Shown here: positions 55,322-64,000 of the stretch, one piece after another | How positions within the stretch are numbered: position 1 is the first letter of the stretch | How the letters are laid out: every line of letters starts with the position of its first letter | Assembly: GCF_944324935.1 (NCBI RefSeq) | Contig: NZ_CALUYG010000007.1 | Coordinates: forward strand, 17,213-81,212 | Reading direction: 5' to 3' | Source of the DNA: an uncultured Desulfovibrio sp. | GTDB taxonomy: Bacteria; Desulfobacterota; Desulfovibrionia; Desulfovibrionales; Desulfovibrionaceae | DNA length: 64,000 nt | Notes under the pieces: model-generated | The model's database searches: none | What the model was told of the DNA's origin: nothing | The model's input: the letters and a program-made list of their open reading frames with translations, nothing else | Program-made: the position numbers and the translations under genes

Positions 55322-55861
55322 TCAGCAGCGCTGCACAAGGTTTTCCATCAGTTCGGCTATGGAGTTGCGAAGAGCGCTCCCTTCAGAGGTGTCGGCAACA
55401 TCGCCTCTCGCATCAAACGCAGGAGAAAACGCATTTGAAAATATCTCCGGCTTGTTCAGGACGCGCAGGTCAAGATAGACGCACACCTGACGCAAATGAT
55501 ACTGGGCACGAGCCGTTCCCATCCCGCCTCCCGCTCCCATGATCGCCGCCGGTTTTCCTGAAAAAATCTCTCTGGGTTCCCGTGACATCCAGTCAAGGGC
55601 GTTCTTGAGGGCCGGCGCTATGGAATAGTTATACTCGGGAACGGCCATGACAAGGCCGCTTGCCGTTTTGATCCTGTCGATGAAGGTTTCAATGCACTCC
55701 GGTTTTTTGAGCTCTTCCGAATAAAAGGGAAAAGAGGATATGTCAAAAATTTCGAGCGATGCGCCAGCGGGCATGACCTGTTGCGCGCATCTGAGCAGTC
55801 CTCTGTTGCGCGAATTCGTGCGCAGGCTCCCACAGATTCCCAGAAGATTTGTTGTACCCAT
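55322..55861 (-). CDS. NADPH-dependent FMN reductase
   Basis: The 179-residue product has the flavin phosphate loop GSLRTNSRNRGLLR (about 11-24), the characteristic PEYNYSIAPALKNALDW segment (about 76-92) and KPAAIMGAGGGMGTARAQ. It reduces FMN, quinones or metal ions with NAD(P)H in the cytoplasm. It stands alone with an AAGGAGG ribosome site, and a terminator follows. Confidence 0.9.
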   Translation of the reverse strand: MGTTNLLGICGSLRTNSRNRGLLRCAQQVMPAGASLEIFDISSFPFYSEELKKPECIETFIDRIKTASGLVMAVPEYNYSIAPALKNALDWMSREPREIFSGKPAAIMGAGGGMGTARAQYHLRQVCVYLDLRVLNKPEIFSNAFSPAFDARGDVADTSEGSALRNSIAELMENLVQRC

Positions 55862-56145
55862 ATATCCTCCTTTTCAACTGCAGCATGGAGTCGCACCGGG
55901 CTCCCGCGGCCGGAACCGTTTCAGACCGCGGCCCGTAAGCTGGGGAAAGATCACTGTCCCAATACTCGATTGTGAGCCAAATGCCGCGGCTTGGCAAGCC
56001 CGCCGGGTTCGCTCCCGGGCGGCAGGTCCCGTGGACATGGCACGGAGGGGGGCGCAGCCCTGCGGCTGGCGGCGGGCGGCGCGCGGCAGCGGGGGAGGGG
56101 CCAGGCTTTCCCGCTGGTCATGGTGCGGAAATGTGCCGAAAGGGC
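55862..56145. other. Intergenic region between FMN reductase and flavodoxin
   Basis: 284 bases of GC-rich divergent sequence with no supported gene. It must include the FMN reductase promoter, which I could not place, and leads into the flavodoxin promoter. Confidence 0.45.
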
Positions 56146-56725
<580 letters not shown>

Positions 56726-56960
56726 CCCGGCGGCGTTGCCCGGCCCGGGGCCGGGCGGCGTGAGTGCCGCTGCGGGATCGTCGTTGCGGGCGGTCCCGCA
56801 GTTTTTTGGCCGGGCCGGCCTGGTTGGAGCGGGTGTCCGCTTGCCCGTCACATAAAGGACGGGTAGGCTGTGCACACGGCCTGGCCCTGCAGGCATCAGC
56901 GGGCGGAAACGTCCTCCGGGCGATCCTGAGGGCTGGCAAGCGCGAAGGAGGGAGGGACGC

Positions 56961-57503
56961 ATGAGTACCACGCTGGCGCAACGCTTGCGCCTGCTGCGCG
57001 GCGAAGTGCCGCAGGCGGAATTTGCCGCCCGGGTGGGCATCCATAAAAGTTCGTGGGGACGCTATGAACGGGGAGTGGGGGAACCGACGGGCTCGGATCT
57101 GGCGCGCATATGCGCTGTTTGCGGCGTGACGCCTCTGTGGCTGCTGTGCGGCGAAGGGGCCATGCGGGCGGCGGAAGGCGCGACCGCAGTGGAGGCGGCG
57201 GAGCCGCTTCAGTCCGACGACGCGCCGCCACCGGTGGGAGAAAGCTGTCCGGTCCCCGATGTCCCGGTGCGTATGCCGCCGGCTTTCGCCCCTGCGGAGG
57301 AGGCGCCGGCGTCCGTGTGCCGGCAGTGTCGCTGGCTGGAGGAGCGTCTTGAAGATGCTGACCGGGAACGGCGAGAGCTCGCGCAGGAGAACCGTCAGCT
57401 TTGGCGGGAGAATGGCGAATTGCGCGAGCGCATTGCCCGGCTGGAGGAGCGCAGTCGTCATGGTCTGTCGGGAATGGGGGAGACGCTGACCAGCGCGCCA
57501 TGA
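56961..57503 (+). CDS. XRE-type helix-turn-helix protein with coiled-coil tail
   Basis: The 180-residue product has an N-terminal HTH of the phage-repressor kind (residues about 5-62: QAEFAARVGIHKSSWGRYERG). A Pro/Ala-rich linker follows, then a C-x2-C pair (CRQC) and a charged coiled coil (about 122-165) likely to dimerise. There is no LexA-like peptidase domain. It could be a stand-alone regulator or a prophage remnant. AAGGAGGG precedes the ATG. Confidence 0.75.
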   Translation: MSTTLAQRLRLLRGEVPQAEFAARVGIHKSSWGRYERGVGEPTGSDLARICAVCGVTPLWLLCGEGAMRAAEGATAVEAAEPLQSDDAPPPVGESCPVPDVPVRMPPAFAPAEEAPASVCRQCRWLEERLEDADRERRELAQENRQLWRENGELRERIARLEERSRHGLSGMGETLTSAP

Positions 57504-57939
57504 GTCGGCGGGGCGGCCGACATGTGCGGACATCCCGCTCCGGCAAGCCCGACGCCGCCCCGGGGCAGCCATCCCCGCCGGAATCGAACTGGCGACACAC
57601 GCTTTTGCCTCTTTCTGCCGTATGGCGGGCCCATTTCCTGAAACGCTGGCGCGCCTCGGCATTTGCTCCCCGAAGAGCGACAGATCCTCCTCACATGGGC
57701 ATGGCCCGGGATGAGAGCAGCGAGGCGACCGGAAAACTCCCGTCCGCCAGCCTCCCGCTGCATCCCGTATTTTTTTGTCATGCCGCCGGGGGACCATCGG
57801 CCGGGGGACGGCCTGCCGGGGAACGTCACGCTGGCATCCTCCCCGGGAGAGTTTTTTGCGGGATGGATGGGGGGTGTGGGGGGAAGGAAGGGGGGCTTTT
57901 TTGCAAAAAAGCCCCCCTTCCTTCCCCCCGCGTACGCGC
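57504..57939. other. 436-base region with repeat R1 copy 1
   Basis: The left half (57504-57775) shows no gene. Near 57575-57600 a short sequence resembles the T-arm of a tRNA on the minus strand but no complete tRNA can be folded. The right part is repeat R1. Confidence 0.5.
57778..57932 (+). repeat. Dispersed repeat R1, copy 1, with 52-base perfect palindrome
   Basis: 155 bases nearly identical to the inverted copy at 63568-63720; by eye one substitution and one two-base length difference. The end nearest mqnA is a perfect palindrome (57878-57929) with 26-base arms, centred on TTTTTTGCAAAAAA. It abuts the mqnA stop by 10 bases and would act as a terminator on the minus strand. Confidence 0.92.
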
Positions 57940-58770
57940 TTACGCAAAAAAGCGCAGGTCGGGACAGGCGGGGATCATGCCGGCTTCGGCCAGTTTGCCG
58001 TAAAAGAGGCGAAGTCCCTGCTGTTCGCGTTCGCCCAGCGAATAGGTGAGCCCCTGCTGGTAGTAGAAGGCCAGTTCGTCGCGGCTGAGCGGGCAGCCGT
58101 GGGCCGTCAGATCGAGGATGACGTCCATGTGGGCAAGGCCCCAGTCCCGTCCTTGCCGCAGCAGCGCGCCGGGGTCGTCGGGCAGCAGGCCGGATTCCAC
58201 GGCCTCCCGGCTGATGACCCAGAGGCCGAAGATGAAGGGCAGGCCCGTCCATTCCCGCCAGGCGTCGGCCATGTCCACCCGATAGGGGTAGTCCGGGTGG
58301 TTGCGCAGGCGCAGGGCTTCGTCGCCGATGGCCAGAAAGGCCACGGGCGGCGTGCCGTGGCGCAGGGCCGAGGTCACGGAGCCGGTGGCGTATGTGACGT
58401 CCAGCCCGTAGCGGTCGCGCATGAGCAGGCGCAGCAGGGCCACGGAGGTATGGGTCTCGCCGCTGATGAGGATGGTCTGTCCGCCGAGCTGTTCCACGGG
58501 CACGCGGGAGAGCAGCAGGACGCTCATCACCGAACCGTGGGAACCGATGGAAAGATCATCGACCAGGTAATACCGTTCCGGGCGGCGGGCGTATTCAAAG
58601 CAGGAGCAGGAAGAGACCTGTAGTTCTCCCCGGCCCATCATGTCGTTGAGCAGGGCGGGCGGCCCGGCCACCAGCTCGTAATCGTGCGGGATGATGCCCG
58701 CTTCCAGCGGATGATAGATGGGCAGCACGTTAAGGTAGCTGATGCGGCCCATGCGCAGGGGGGCGGTCAT
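57940..58770 (-). CDS. mqnA: Chorismate dehydratase MqnA
   Basis: The 276-residue product fits MqnA of the futalosine pathway, which dehydrates chorismate to 3-enolpyruvylbenzoate. Features are MGRISYLNVLPIYHPLE at the start, SVMSVLLLSRVP, ISGETHTSVALLRLLM, FLAIGDEALRL and LPFIFGLWV. The ATG at 58770 overlaps the upstream mqnC stop as ATGA. Last gene of the minus-strand mqn operon. Confidence 0.9.
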   Translation of the reverse strand: MTAPLRMGRISYLNVLPIYHPLEAGIIPHDYELVAGPPALLNDMMGRGELQVSSCSCFEYARRPERYYLVDDLSIGSHGSVMSVLLLSRVPVEQLGGQTILISGETHTSVALLRLLMRDRYGLDVTYATGSVTSALRHGTPPVAFLAIGDEALRLRNHPDYPYRVDMADAWREWTGLPFIFGLWVISREAVESGLLPDDPGALLRQGRDWGLAHMDVILDLTAHGCPLSRDELAFYYQQGLTYSLGEREQQGLRLFYGKLAEAGMIPACPDLRFFA

Positions 58771-59900
58771 GCGTCCTCCTCCGGCTGCGGATCCACGGGC
58801 GTATAGTCCATGAGGCGCTGTACGGGCGTGAAGCCCGCCGCGCGGATGATCTTGTGGATCTCCCTGCGGGTCAGGTGATGGGACACGCCCGCCGCGGCCA
58901 CCACGTTCTCTTCGATCATAAGGGAGCCGAAGTCGTTGGCCCCGTAAAAGAGCGCGAGCTGGGCCACCTGCGGTCCCATGGTCACCCACGAGGACTGGAT
59001 GTTGGGCACGTTGTCCAGCACCAGGCGGGAGACGGCGAGCAGGCGCAGATAGGCGGGCGCGGGCAGGGTGGAGCAGGGGATGCGGGTATGCGCGGGCTGG
59101 AAGGTCCAGGGGATGAAGGCCGTGAAGCCGTGGGTGCGGTCCTGCACTTCCCGCACGGCAAAGAGGTGGTCCAGCCGGTGGCGGGGTTCCTCCTCATGGC
59201 CGAACATCATGGTGGCGGTGGTCTTCATGCCCAGTTTGTGGGCCTCCTCCATGACCGCCAGCCATTCCTCGGCCGTGCACTTGTTGGGCGAGACGCGGGC
59301 GCGGACCTCGGTACTGAGGATCTCCGCGCCGCCGCCGGGCACGGAGTGCAGGCCCGCTTCCTTCAGGCGGCGCAGCACCTCGGGCACGGGAAGGCCGAAC
59401 CGCCGCGACCAGAAGAAGATCTCCGGCGGCGAAAAGGCATGGATGTGCAGGCCTGGCCAGCGGTCGCGCATCCAGCGCAGCAGATCTTCATACCATTCCA
59501 GCGGCAGGTCGGGATGATGGCCGCCCTGGAGGAGGATTTGTGTGCCGCCCAGCCGCAGGGTCTCGTCGATCTTCCGCGCCATGTCTTCGCGGCTGATGAC
59601 GTAGCCTTCCGCGTCGCCCGGCGCGCGGAAAAAGGCGCAGAAGCGGCAGGCGCAGACGCAGATATTGGAATAATTGATGTTCCTGTCCCCCACATAGGTA
59701 ACGACGGGCTCGGGATGCAGGCGCAGGCGCATGGCGTGGGCCAGCGCGGCCAGCGTATGCAGTGAGGCCCCGTAGTAGAGGGCGTCGGCGGCGGCGCGGT
59801 CCAACCGCTGTCCGGCGCGAGCCAGAGCGGCGGCCTCCCGCACGGCGGGTTTTTCGTCAAAGGGGCTGTGGGCCGGGGCAAAGGATGCGGTGCTGGTCAT
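58767..59900 (-). CDS. mqnC: Cyclic dehypoxanthine futalosine synthase
   Basis: The 377-residue radical SAM product has C81-x3-C85-x2-C88 (ICVCACRFCAF). It also has QGGHHPDLPLEWYEDLLRW and the MqnC-type ending GFTAFIPWTFQPAHT. It makes the cyclic intermediate of the futalosine pathway. Start and stop overlap its neighbours by 4 bases each. Confidence 0.92.
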   Translation of the reverse strand: MTSTASFAPAHSPFDEKPAVREAAALARAGQRLDRAAADALYYGASLHTLAALAHAMRLRLHPEPVVTYVGDRNINYSNICVCACRFCAFFRAPGDAEGYVISREDMARKIDETLRLGGTQILLQGGHHPDLPLEWYEDLLRWMRDRWPGLHIHAFSPPEIFFWSRRFGLPVPEVLRRLKEAGLHSVPGGGAEILSTEVRARVSPNKCTAEEWLAVMEEAHKLGMKTTATMMFGHEEEPRHRLDHLFAVREVQDRTHGFTAFIPWTFQPAHTRIPCSTLPAPAYLRLLAVSRLVLDNVPNIQSSWVTMGPQVAQLALFYGANDFGSLMIEENVVAAAGVSHHLTRREIHKIIRAAGFTPVQRLMDYTPVDPQPEEDA

Positions 59901-61042
59901 GGACGGGCCTCCGGGGTCGGTGCGGCGGTGGGGATCTCCGTGAAGGTGGCGTTGCGGCGCACGGGCCGGAAGCCGGATTGCCGGATCATGTCCTCCAGTT
60001 CGCGGATGGTCATGCCCTGCGCGGAGGTGGCCCCGGCCATGTGGCCGATGCGTTCTTCAATGATGGTGCCGTCCAGATCGTCCGCGCCATACCAGAGGGC
60101 CGTTTGCGCCTGCTTGACGCCCAGCATGATCCAGTAGGCCTTGATGTGCGGGATGTTGTCCAGCAGCAGGCGGGCCACGGCCACGGTGCGCAGTTCGTCA
60201 AGGCCGCGCTGCGGGCCGAGTTTTTCTTCCGGCAGAGCCAGGCGGCTGTTGCGGGTCAGGAAGGGGAGCGGGATGAAGCAGGTGAAGCCGCCGCTTTTGT
60301 CCTGCTGTTCGCGCAGGCGGCAGAGATGGTCCACGCGCATGGCGGGCGTTTCCAGATGCCCGAAGAGCATGGTGCAATTGGTCAGGATGCCCAGCTCGTG
60401 GGCCTCGCCGGCAATGCGCAGCCACTCCGCCGAGGTCGCCTTGTGCGGGCAGAGGCGGGCGCGCAGCTCCTCGTCGAAGATCTCCGCGCCGCCGCCGGGC
60501 ATCATCACCAGCCCGGCCGCCTTGAGGCGGGTCAGCACTTCACGGGTGCTGATGCCTTCGAGCCGGGCGAAGTGCGCGATCTCCACCGGGGTAAAGGCCT
60601 TGATGGGCAGGGTGGGGTCGAGCTCCCGCGCCGCGCGCAGCACGTCTTCGAACCAGGCGAGCGGCAGGTCCGGGTGACAGCCGCCCACGATGTGCAGTTC
60701 ATCCAGGTGCAGGGGCGTGGCGTCGGCGGCGCGCAGGCGGGCGAGGATCTCTTCTTTGCTCAGGCGGAAGGCCCCTTCCTGCTCCTCGTTGTCCCGGCGG
60801 AAGGCGCAGAAGGTGCAGCCGTTGACGCAGACATTGGTATAGTTTATCTGCCTGTTGACCACATAAAAGGCGGCGTCGCCGTGCAGGCGGCAGCGGACGT
60901 GATGGGCCAGCGCCCCCACGGCGGTAATGTCGGGACAGGCGAACAGCGCCAGTCCCTCCTCATGGCTCAGGCGTTCCCCGGCCAGCACCTTGTCCCGGAT
61001 GGACGAAAGGCCCAGCGCGGCATAATATGCGGCGTCCAACAT
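59897..61042 (-). CDS. mqnE: Aminodeoxyfutalosine synthase
   Basis: The 381-residue radical SAM product has C72-x3-C76-x2-C79 (VCVNGCTFCAF), HIVGGCHPDLPLAWFEDVLR, and GFTCFIPLPF with NSRL. It joins SAM and 3-enolpyruvylbenzoate to give 6-amino-6-deoxyfutalosine. It is the first gene of the operon and divergent from mqnD by 134 bases. Confidence 0.92.
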   Translation of the reverse strand: MLDAAYYAALGLSSIRDKVLAGERLSHEEGLALFACPDITAVGALAHHVRCRLHGDAAFYVVNRQINYTNVCVNGCTFCAFRRDNEEQEGAFRLSKEEILARLRAADATPLHLDELHIVGGCHPDLPLAWFEDVLRAARELDPTLPIKAFTPVEIAHFARLEGISTREVLTRLKAAGLVMMPGGGAEIFDEELRARLCPHKATSAEWLRIAGEAHELGILTNCTMLFGHLETPAMRVDHLCRLREQQDKSGGFTCFIPLPFLTRNSRLALPEEKLGPQRGLDELRTVAVARLLLDNIPHIKAYWIMLGVKQAQTALWYGADDLDGTIIEERIGHMAGATSAQGMTIRELEDMIRQSGFRPVRRNATFTEIPTAAPTPEARP

Positions 61043-61176
61043 GGATAATCCTTTGCGGGAGTCAGGGGAGAGCCCCCGGCTTGACGGTTGAATCCTGATA
61101 GGCTACGCCCCCGGTCGGCGGCTGTCAAACCGCTGTTTGCCGCCGCCGTTCCCCACATATCCAAGGAGGTCGTGCC

Positions 61177-62025
61177 ATGTGCGAGATGCCGGCAAGTCTG
61201 ACGCTGGGGCTTTCCCCCTGCCCCAATGATACCTTTATCTTCCATGCCCTGCTGCATGGCCTCGTGGCCGCTCCCTGCCGTTTTTCGCCGCACATGGCCG
61301 ATGTGGAGGAACTGAACGGCCTCGCCCTGCGCGGGGAACTGCCCATCACCAAGGTATCCGCGGGCGTGCTGCCCAGGATCATGGACGGATACGTCATCCT
61401 GTCCGCCGGGGGCGCGCTGGGCTGGGGCTGCGGACCGCTGGTGGTGGCCCGTGAGCCGCTCTCGCCCGAACAGTGCCGCACGGCGCGGGTGGCCATCCCC
61501 GGCCGCATGACCACCGCCGCCCGCCTGCTGGACATGACCGGCCGTTTTGCCGGCCCGCGCGAGGAGATGCTCTTCAGCGACGTCATGGACGCCGTGTCGC
61601 AGGGACGGGTCGAGGCGGGCGTCATCATCCATGAGGGGCGCTTCACCTACGCCGAACATGGGCTCGCCAGGCTGCTGGATCTTGGCCAGTGGTGGGAGGA
61701 AAGCTTCCATGCGCCGCTGCCGCTGGGCGTCATCGTGGCCCGGCGGGACCTGCCGCTGCCGTTGCTGCGGGCCGTGCAGGCCGCCATAGCCGCCAGCCTC
61801 GACCATGCCCTGGCGCATCCGCAGGACAGCGCGGACTACATCCGCGCCCATGCGCAGGAGCTTTCCGATGCGGTGACGCAAGCCCATATCCGTACCTTTG
61901 TGACCGATTTCAGCCGGGATCTGGGCGAACGGGGGCGGGAGGCCGTACAGCGGCTGGTGGAAAGCGCCGCCGCCGAAAGCGGCCTGCCCCTGCCGGCGGC
62001 CGGCCTGTTCGTGCCGGGAGCCTGA
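61177..62025 (+). CDS. mqnD: 1,4-dihydroxy-6-naphthoate synthase
   Basis: The 282-residue product has the family start LTLGLSPCPNDTFIFHALLHG (close to the MqnD signature), LPITKVSAGVLP, and EAGVIIHEGRFTY. It releases 1,4-dihydroxy-6-naphthoate, the menaquinone head-group precursor. CAAGGAGG precedes the ATG. Divergent from mqnE; the hydrolase mqnB is not in this window. Confidence 0.9.
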   Translation: MCEMPASLTLGLSPCPNDTFIFHALLHGLVAAPCRFSPHMADVEELNGLALRGELPITKVSAGVLPRIMDGYVILSAGGALGWGCGPLVVAREPLSPEQCRTARVAIPGRMTTAARLLDMTGRFAGPREEMLFSDVMDAVSQGRVEAGVIIHEGRFTYAEHGLARLLDLGQWWEESFHAPLPLGVIVARRDLPLPLLRAVQAAIAASLDHALAHPQDSADYIRAHAQELSDAVTQAHIRTFVTDFSRDLGERGREAVQRLVESAAAESGLPLPAAGLFVPGA

Positions 62026-62118
62026 GCGGACTGCCGCCGGACCGCGGCTGCCCCCTGAACGCCCCGCGGCCGCCAAAAGGCGCGCCGTCTGAACGCATCC
62101 TTTCCCACAGGACACTGT

Positions 62119-63546
62119 ATGTTTCGGGATATTTTTTCGCCCGCCGAAGCGCGGCAGTTCGTCAGGCTCGGCCTGCCCGTCCTCATTGCCCAGACGACGC
62201 AGATGGGCATGAACTTCGTGGATACGGCCATGTCCGGCCAGTACGGGAGAACGGACATGGCCGCCGTGGCCGTGGCTGGCTCCATCTGGGCGCCGGTCTC
62301 CCTGCTGGGCGTGGGCTGCCTGCTGGCCCTGCCGCCCATGACCGCGCAGCGCGTGGGCGCGGGCAAACGGGAAGAGGCCGCCCATCTGCTGCGGCAGGGC
62401 ATCTGGCTGACGCTCATGCTCGGCCTGCTGCTCATGGTCGTTTTTTCCGTCATCTCGAACCATCTGACTCTGTTCGGAGTGGACGAGCGTATGGCGGAGC
62501 TCGCGGGCGGCTATCTGCGGGCCATGATCTGGGGGCTGCCCGGCCTCATGCTCTTCATCAATATCCGCAGCTTTCTCGAGGGCTTCTCGCGCACACGACC
62601 GGCCATGATCGTGGGCATCCTCGGCCTGTCGCTCAATGTGCCGGTCAACTATATCTTCATCTACGGCAAGTTCGGTCTGCCGCAGCTGGGCGGCGTGGGC
62701 TGCGGCGTGGCAACGGCCATCTGCTTCTGGTTCATGGCCCTCTGCATGCTCCTCTATGTGCGCCGCGACAGCCAGTACCGGCATCTGCGCCCGCTTTTCC
62801 TGCCGCTGTTCCGGCCCGGCCTTGCCCACGACGCGAACGGCAAGCCCTTCCCCCGCTTTGACAGAGCGCTTGTGCTGCGTATCCTGCGCATCGGCTTCCC
62901 GGGGGCTCTGGCCGTCTGCTTCGAGGTCTCGCTCTTTGCTCTGACGGCCATCCTGCTGGCCCCCCTGGGGGAGATCGTGGTCAGCGGCCATCAGATCGCC
63001 ATGAACTATTCCGCCATGATTTTCATGCTGCCCCTTTCGCTCAACATCACGGTCACTATCCGCGTGGGGCACTTCCTCGGCGCGGGGCGCATCTGGCGGG
63101 CGCGTGTGGCCGCCCGTACGGCACTCTGCCTCGGCATGGGCTGCTCGCTGGTCGCCGCCGCCCTTACCCTGCTGTTTCGGGAGCAGATCATCGCCATCTA
63201 TATCAATGATGCGCAGGTGGCGGCCCTCACCATGCATCTGCTGCTCTTCACGGCGGCCTATCAATTCGTGGATGCCGTGCAGACCATCGGCATAGGCATC
63301 CTGCGCGGTTACAACGATACGCGTATCATCTCCATCGTCTGCCTGGTCTCCTACTGGGGCATAGGCCTGCCCGTGGGCTATACGCTCGCCCGCACGGACT
63401 GGTTGACCACCGCCCCCCTGGGCGCGCAGGGCTTCTGGACAGCCTACCTGCTCGCCCTTGGCTTCAGCGCGCTCTGCTACAGCCTGCGCCTGCGCCACCT
63501 GCACCGCCTCGACGCCGAGACCATCGCCCGCAAGATCCATCGTTAG
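62119..63546 (+). CDS. MATE family multidrug exporter
   Basis: The 475-residue product has twelve hydrophobic helices in two homologous halves. It has QTTQMGMNFVDTAMSGQYG in the first helix region, RVGAGKREEA, SLNVPVNYIFIYGKFGLP and RVGHFLGAGR as the matching second-half motif. NorM-type MATE exporters pump drugs out with Na+ or H+. CCCACAGGA lies upstream. It is 93 bases after mqnD and may share its promoter. Confidence 0.92.
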   Translation: MFRDIFSPAEARQFVRLGLPVLIAQTTQMGMNFVDTAMSGQYGRTDMAAVAVAGSIWAPVSLLGVGCLLALPPMTAQRVGAGKREEAAHLLRQGIWLTLMLGLLLMVVFSVISNHLTLFGVDERMAELAGGYLRAMIWGLPGLMLFINIRSFLEGFSRTRPAMIVGILGLSLNVPVNYIFIYGKFGLPQLGGVGCGVATAICFWFMALCMLLYVRRDSQYRHLRPLFLPLFRPGLAHDANGKPFPRFDRALVLRILRIGFPGALAVCFEVSLFALTAILLAPLGEIVVSGHQIAMNYSAMIFMLPLSLNITVTIRVGHFLGAGRIWRARVAARTALCLGMGCSLVAAALTLLFREQIIAIYINDAQVAALTMHLLLFTAAYQFVDAVQTIGIGILRGYNDTRIISIVCLVSYWGIGLPVGYTLARTDWLTTAPLGAQGFWTAYLLALGFSALCYSLRLRHLHRLDAETIARKIHR

Positions 63547-63567
63547 CGGCAGGTGGCAAGGCTTTTG

Positions 63568-63720
63568 CGCGGGGGGAAGGAAGGGGGCTTTTTTGCAAAA
63601 AAGCCCCCTTCCTTCCCCCCACACCCCCCATCCATCCCGCAAAAAACTCTCCCGGGGAGGATGCCAGCGTGACGTTCCCCGGCAGGCCGTCCCCCGGCCG
63701 ATGGTCCCCCGGCAGCATGA
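63568..63720 (-). repeat. Dispersed repeat R1, copy 2, with 50-base perfect palindrome
   Basis: Inverted partner of 57778-57932. The palindrome (63571-63620) lies 24 bases after the MATE stop, as the terminator on the plus strand. In both copies the palindromic end faces the 3' end of the flanking operon. Confidence 0.92.
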
Positions 63721-63944
63721 CGAAAAAGCAGGGAAAGGGCCGACGCCGCCATCCCGCGCAAATAAAAAATTTCGTCTCCTGCCACGTTGGAACTCATCAC
63801 AGGGCATACGTCATCTTCTTTTGCGTTTCTCCCTGCGCTGACCGTCAGTCCTTGCTGTGATTCACTAGATAGTGTCGTCAAATTATGTTTGCCCACAAAG
63901 ATATGCACCTGATTTGAACGGCGGCAAGAAAAGAGGAGCATCTT
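63721..63944. other. Non-coding stretch after repeat R1 copy 2, entering a possible insertion sequence
   Basis: 224 bases with no gene I can support. From about 63866 the base composition changes and TAGATAGTGTCGTCAAATTA resembles the left end of some insertion sequences, but the pair end lies outside the window. Confidence 0.4.
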
Positions 63945-64000
63945 TTGGCATACCGTGTGGCAATTCCCCGCCAGCGTTTTAGATGGAGAAAAGCATTCTC
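63945..64000 (+). CDS. Start of an unidentified ORF, possibly a transposase, cut by window edge
   Basis: An open frame from TTG 63945 runs off the window after 18 codons, beginning AYRVAIPRQRFRWRKAF after the start. GAGGAG lies six bases upstream at 63933-63938. The basic, aromatic start could belong to a transposase, consistent with the IS-like end 80 bases before, but this is guesswork. Confidence 0.3.
   Translation, partial: MAYRVAIPRQRFRWRKAF

Noticed and set aside
57570-57640. tRNA-like T-arm on the minus strand
   Set aside because: A GCCAG-TTCGATT-CCGGC-like arm is seen, but no acceptor, D or anticodon stem fits around it; at best a tRNA fragment.
60967-63807. 946-codon open frame on the minus strand opposite mqnD and the MATE gene
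   Set aside because: It lies antisense to two clear genes and has a low-complexity His/Gly/Arg-rich product; long antisense frames are expected in GC-rich DNA.

Overview
The window is a high-GC, gene-dense bacterial chromosome segment that most resembles a Desulfovibrionaceae (Desulfovibrio-like) sulfate reducer. The pointers are a Desulfovibrio-type outer-membrane porin, the futalosine menaquinone genes (mqnA, C, E, D), rubrerythrin, flavodoxin, a 223-residue adenylate kinase and several radical SAM proteins. Species cannot be fixed from the sequence alone. The left edge cuts ilvB. The right edge may enter an insertion sequence.

Layout. (1) 1-2.97 kb: branched-chain amino-acid genes ilvB-ilvN-ilvC with two clear terminators. 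(2) 3.1-5.3 kb: a minus-strand trio (metallo-hydrolase, iron-sulfur flavoprotein, ComF). (3) 5.3-18.7 kb: a large tellurium-resistance-type (Ter) island. It has a degenerate GGDEF/TPR protein, TerA-like, ATP-grasp, CitE-like, TerB, three TerD-family proteins, TerC, two phosphoribosyltransferase-like proteins and a HAD phosphatase. This is the predicted nucleoside-like-metabolite branch of Ter systems. The ATP-grasp gene is broken by two single-base frameshifts. (4) 18.9-21 kb: a lipoprotein and a HlyD-like protein, divergent. (5) 21.2-38.6 kb: a surface-glycan island in two main operons diverging at 34.3-34.5 kb, plus a sulfotransferase-like gene and an asparagine synthase. (6) 38.8-47.2 kb: YcaO-TPR with a methyltransferase, prmA, tpx, a YqaA-like protein, rubrerythrin, adk and the porin. 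(7) 47.4-55 kb: a sodium:solute symporter remnant, a giant AsmA protein, a glycosyltransferase, a small membrane protein and a radical SAM enzyme. (8) 55.3-63.5 kb: an FMN reductase, flavodoxin, an XRE regulator, the mqn cluster and a MATE exporter.

The most interesting signal is the glycan island. Five of its genes carry simple-sequence tracts inside their reading frames: G9, G8, C11, C8 and a 12-unit AG repeat. By eye I found no other coding mononucleotide run of 8 or more in the window. The AG tract sits at the end of a citrate-lyase-ligase-like nucleotidyltransferase domain. Loss of one AG unit would swap the present tail for one ending like the CitC family, and a 65-bp tandem repeat of that tail follows. 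Together this looks like a multi-locus phase-variable surface-glycan system.

A second layer is three families of dispersed intergenic repeats. R1 is about 154 bp with a 50-52 bp perfect palindrome and occurs as inverted copies at both ends of the mqn-MATE block. R2 elements begin exactly at TAG stop codons. R3 copies flank terB-terE as direct repeats. All function calls are from motif recognition by eye; no database search was possible.
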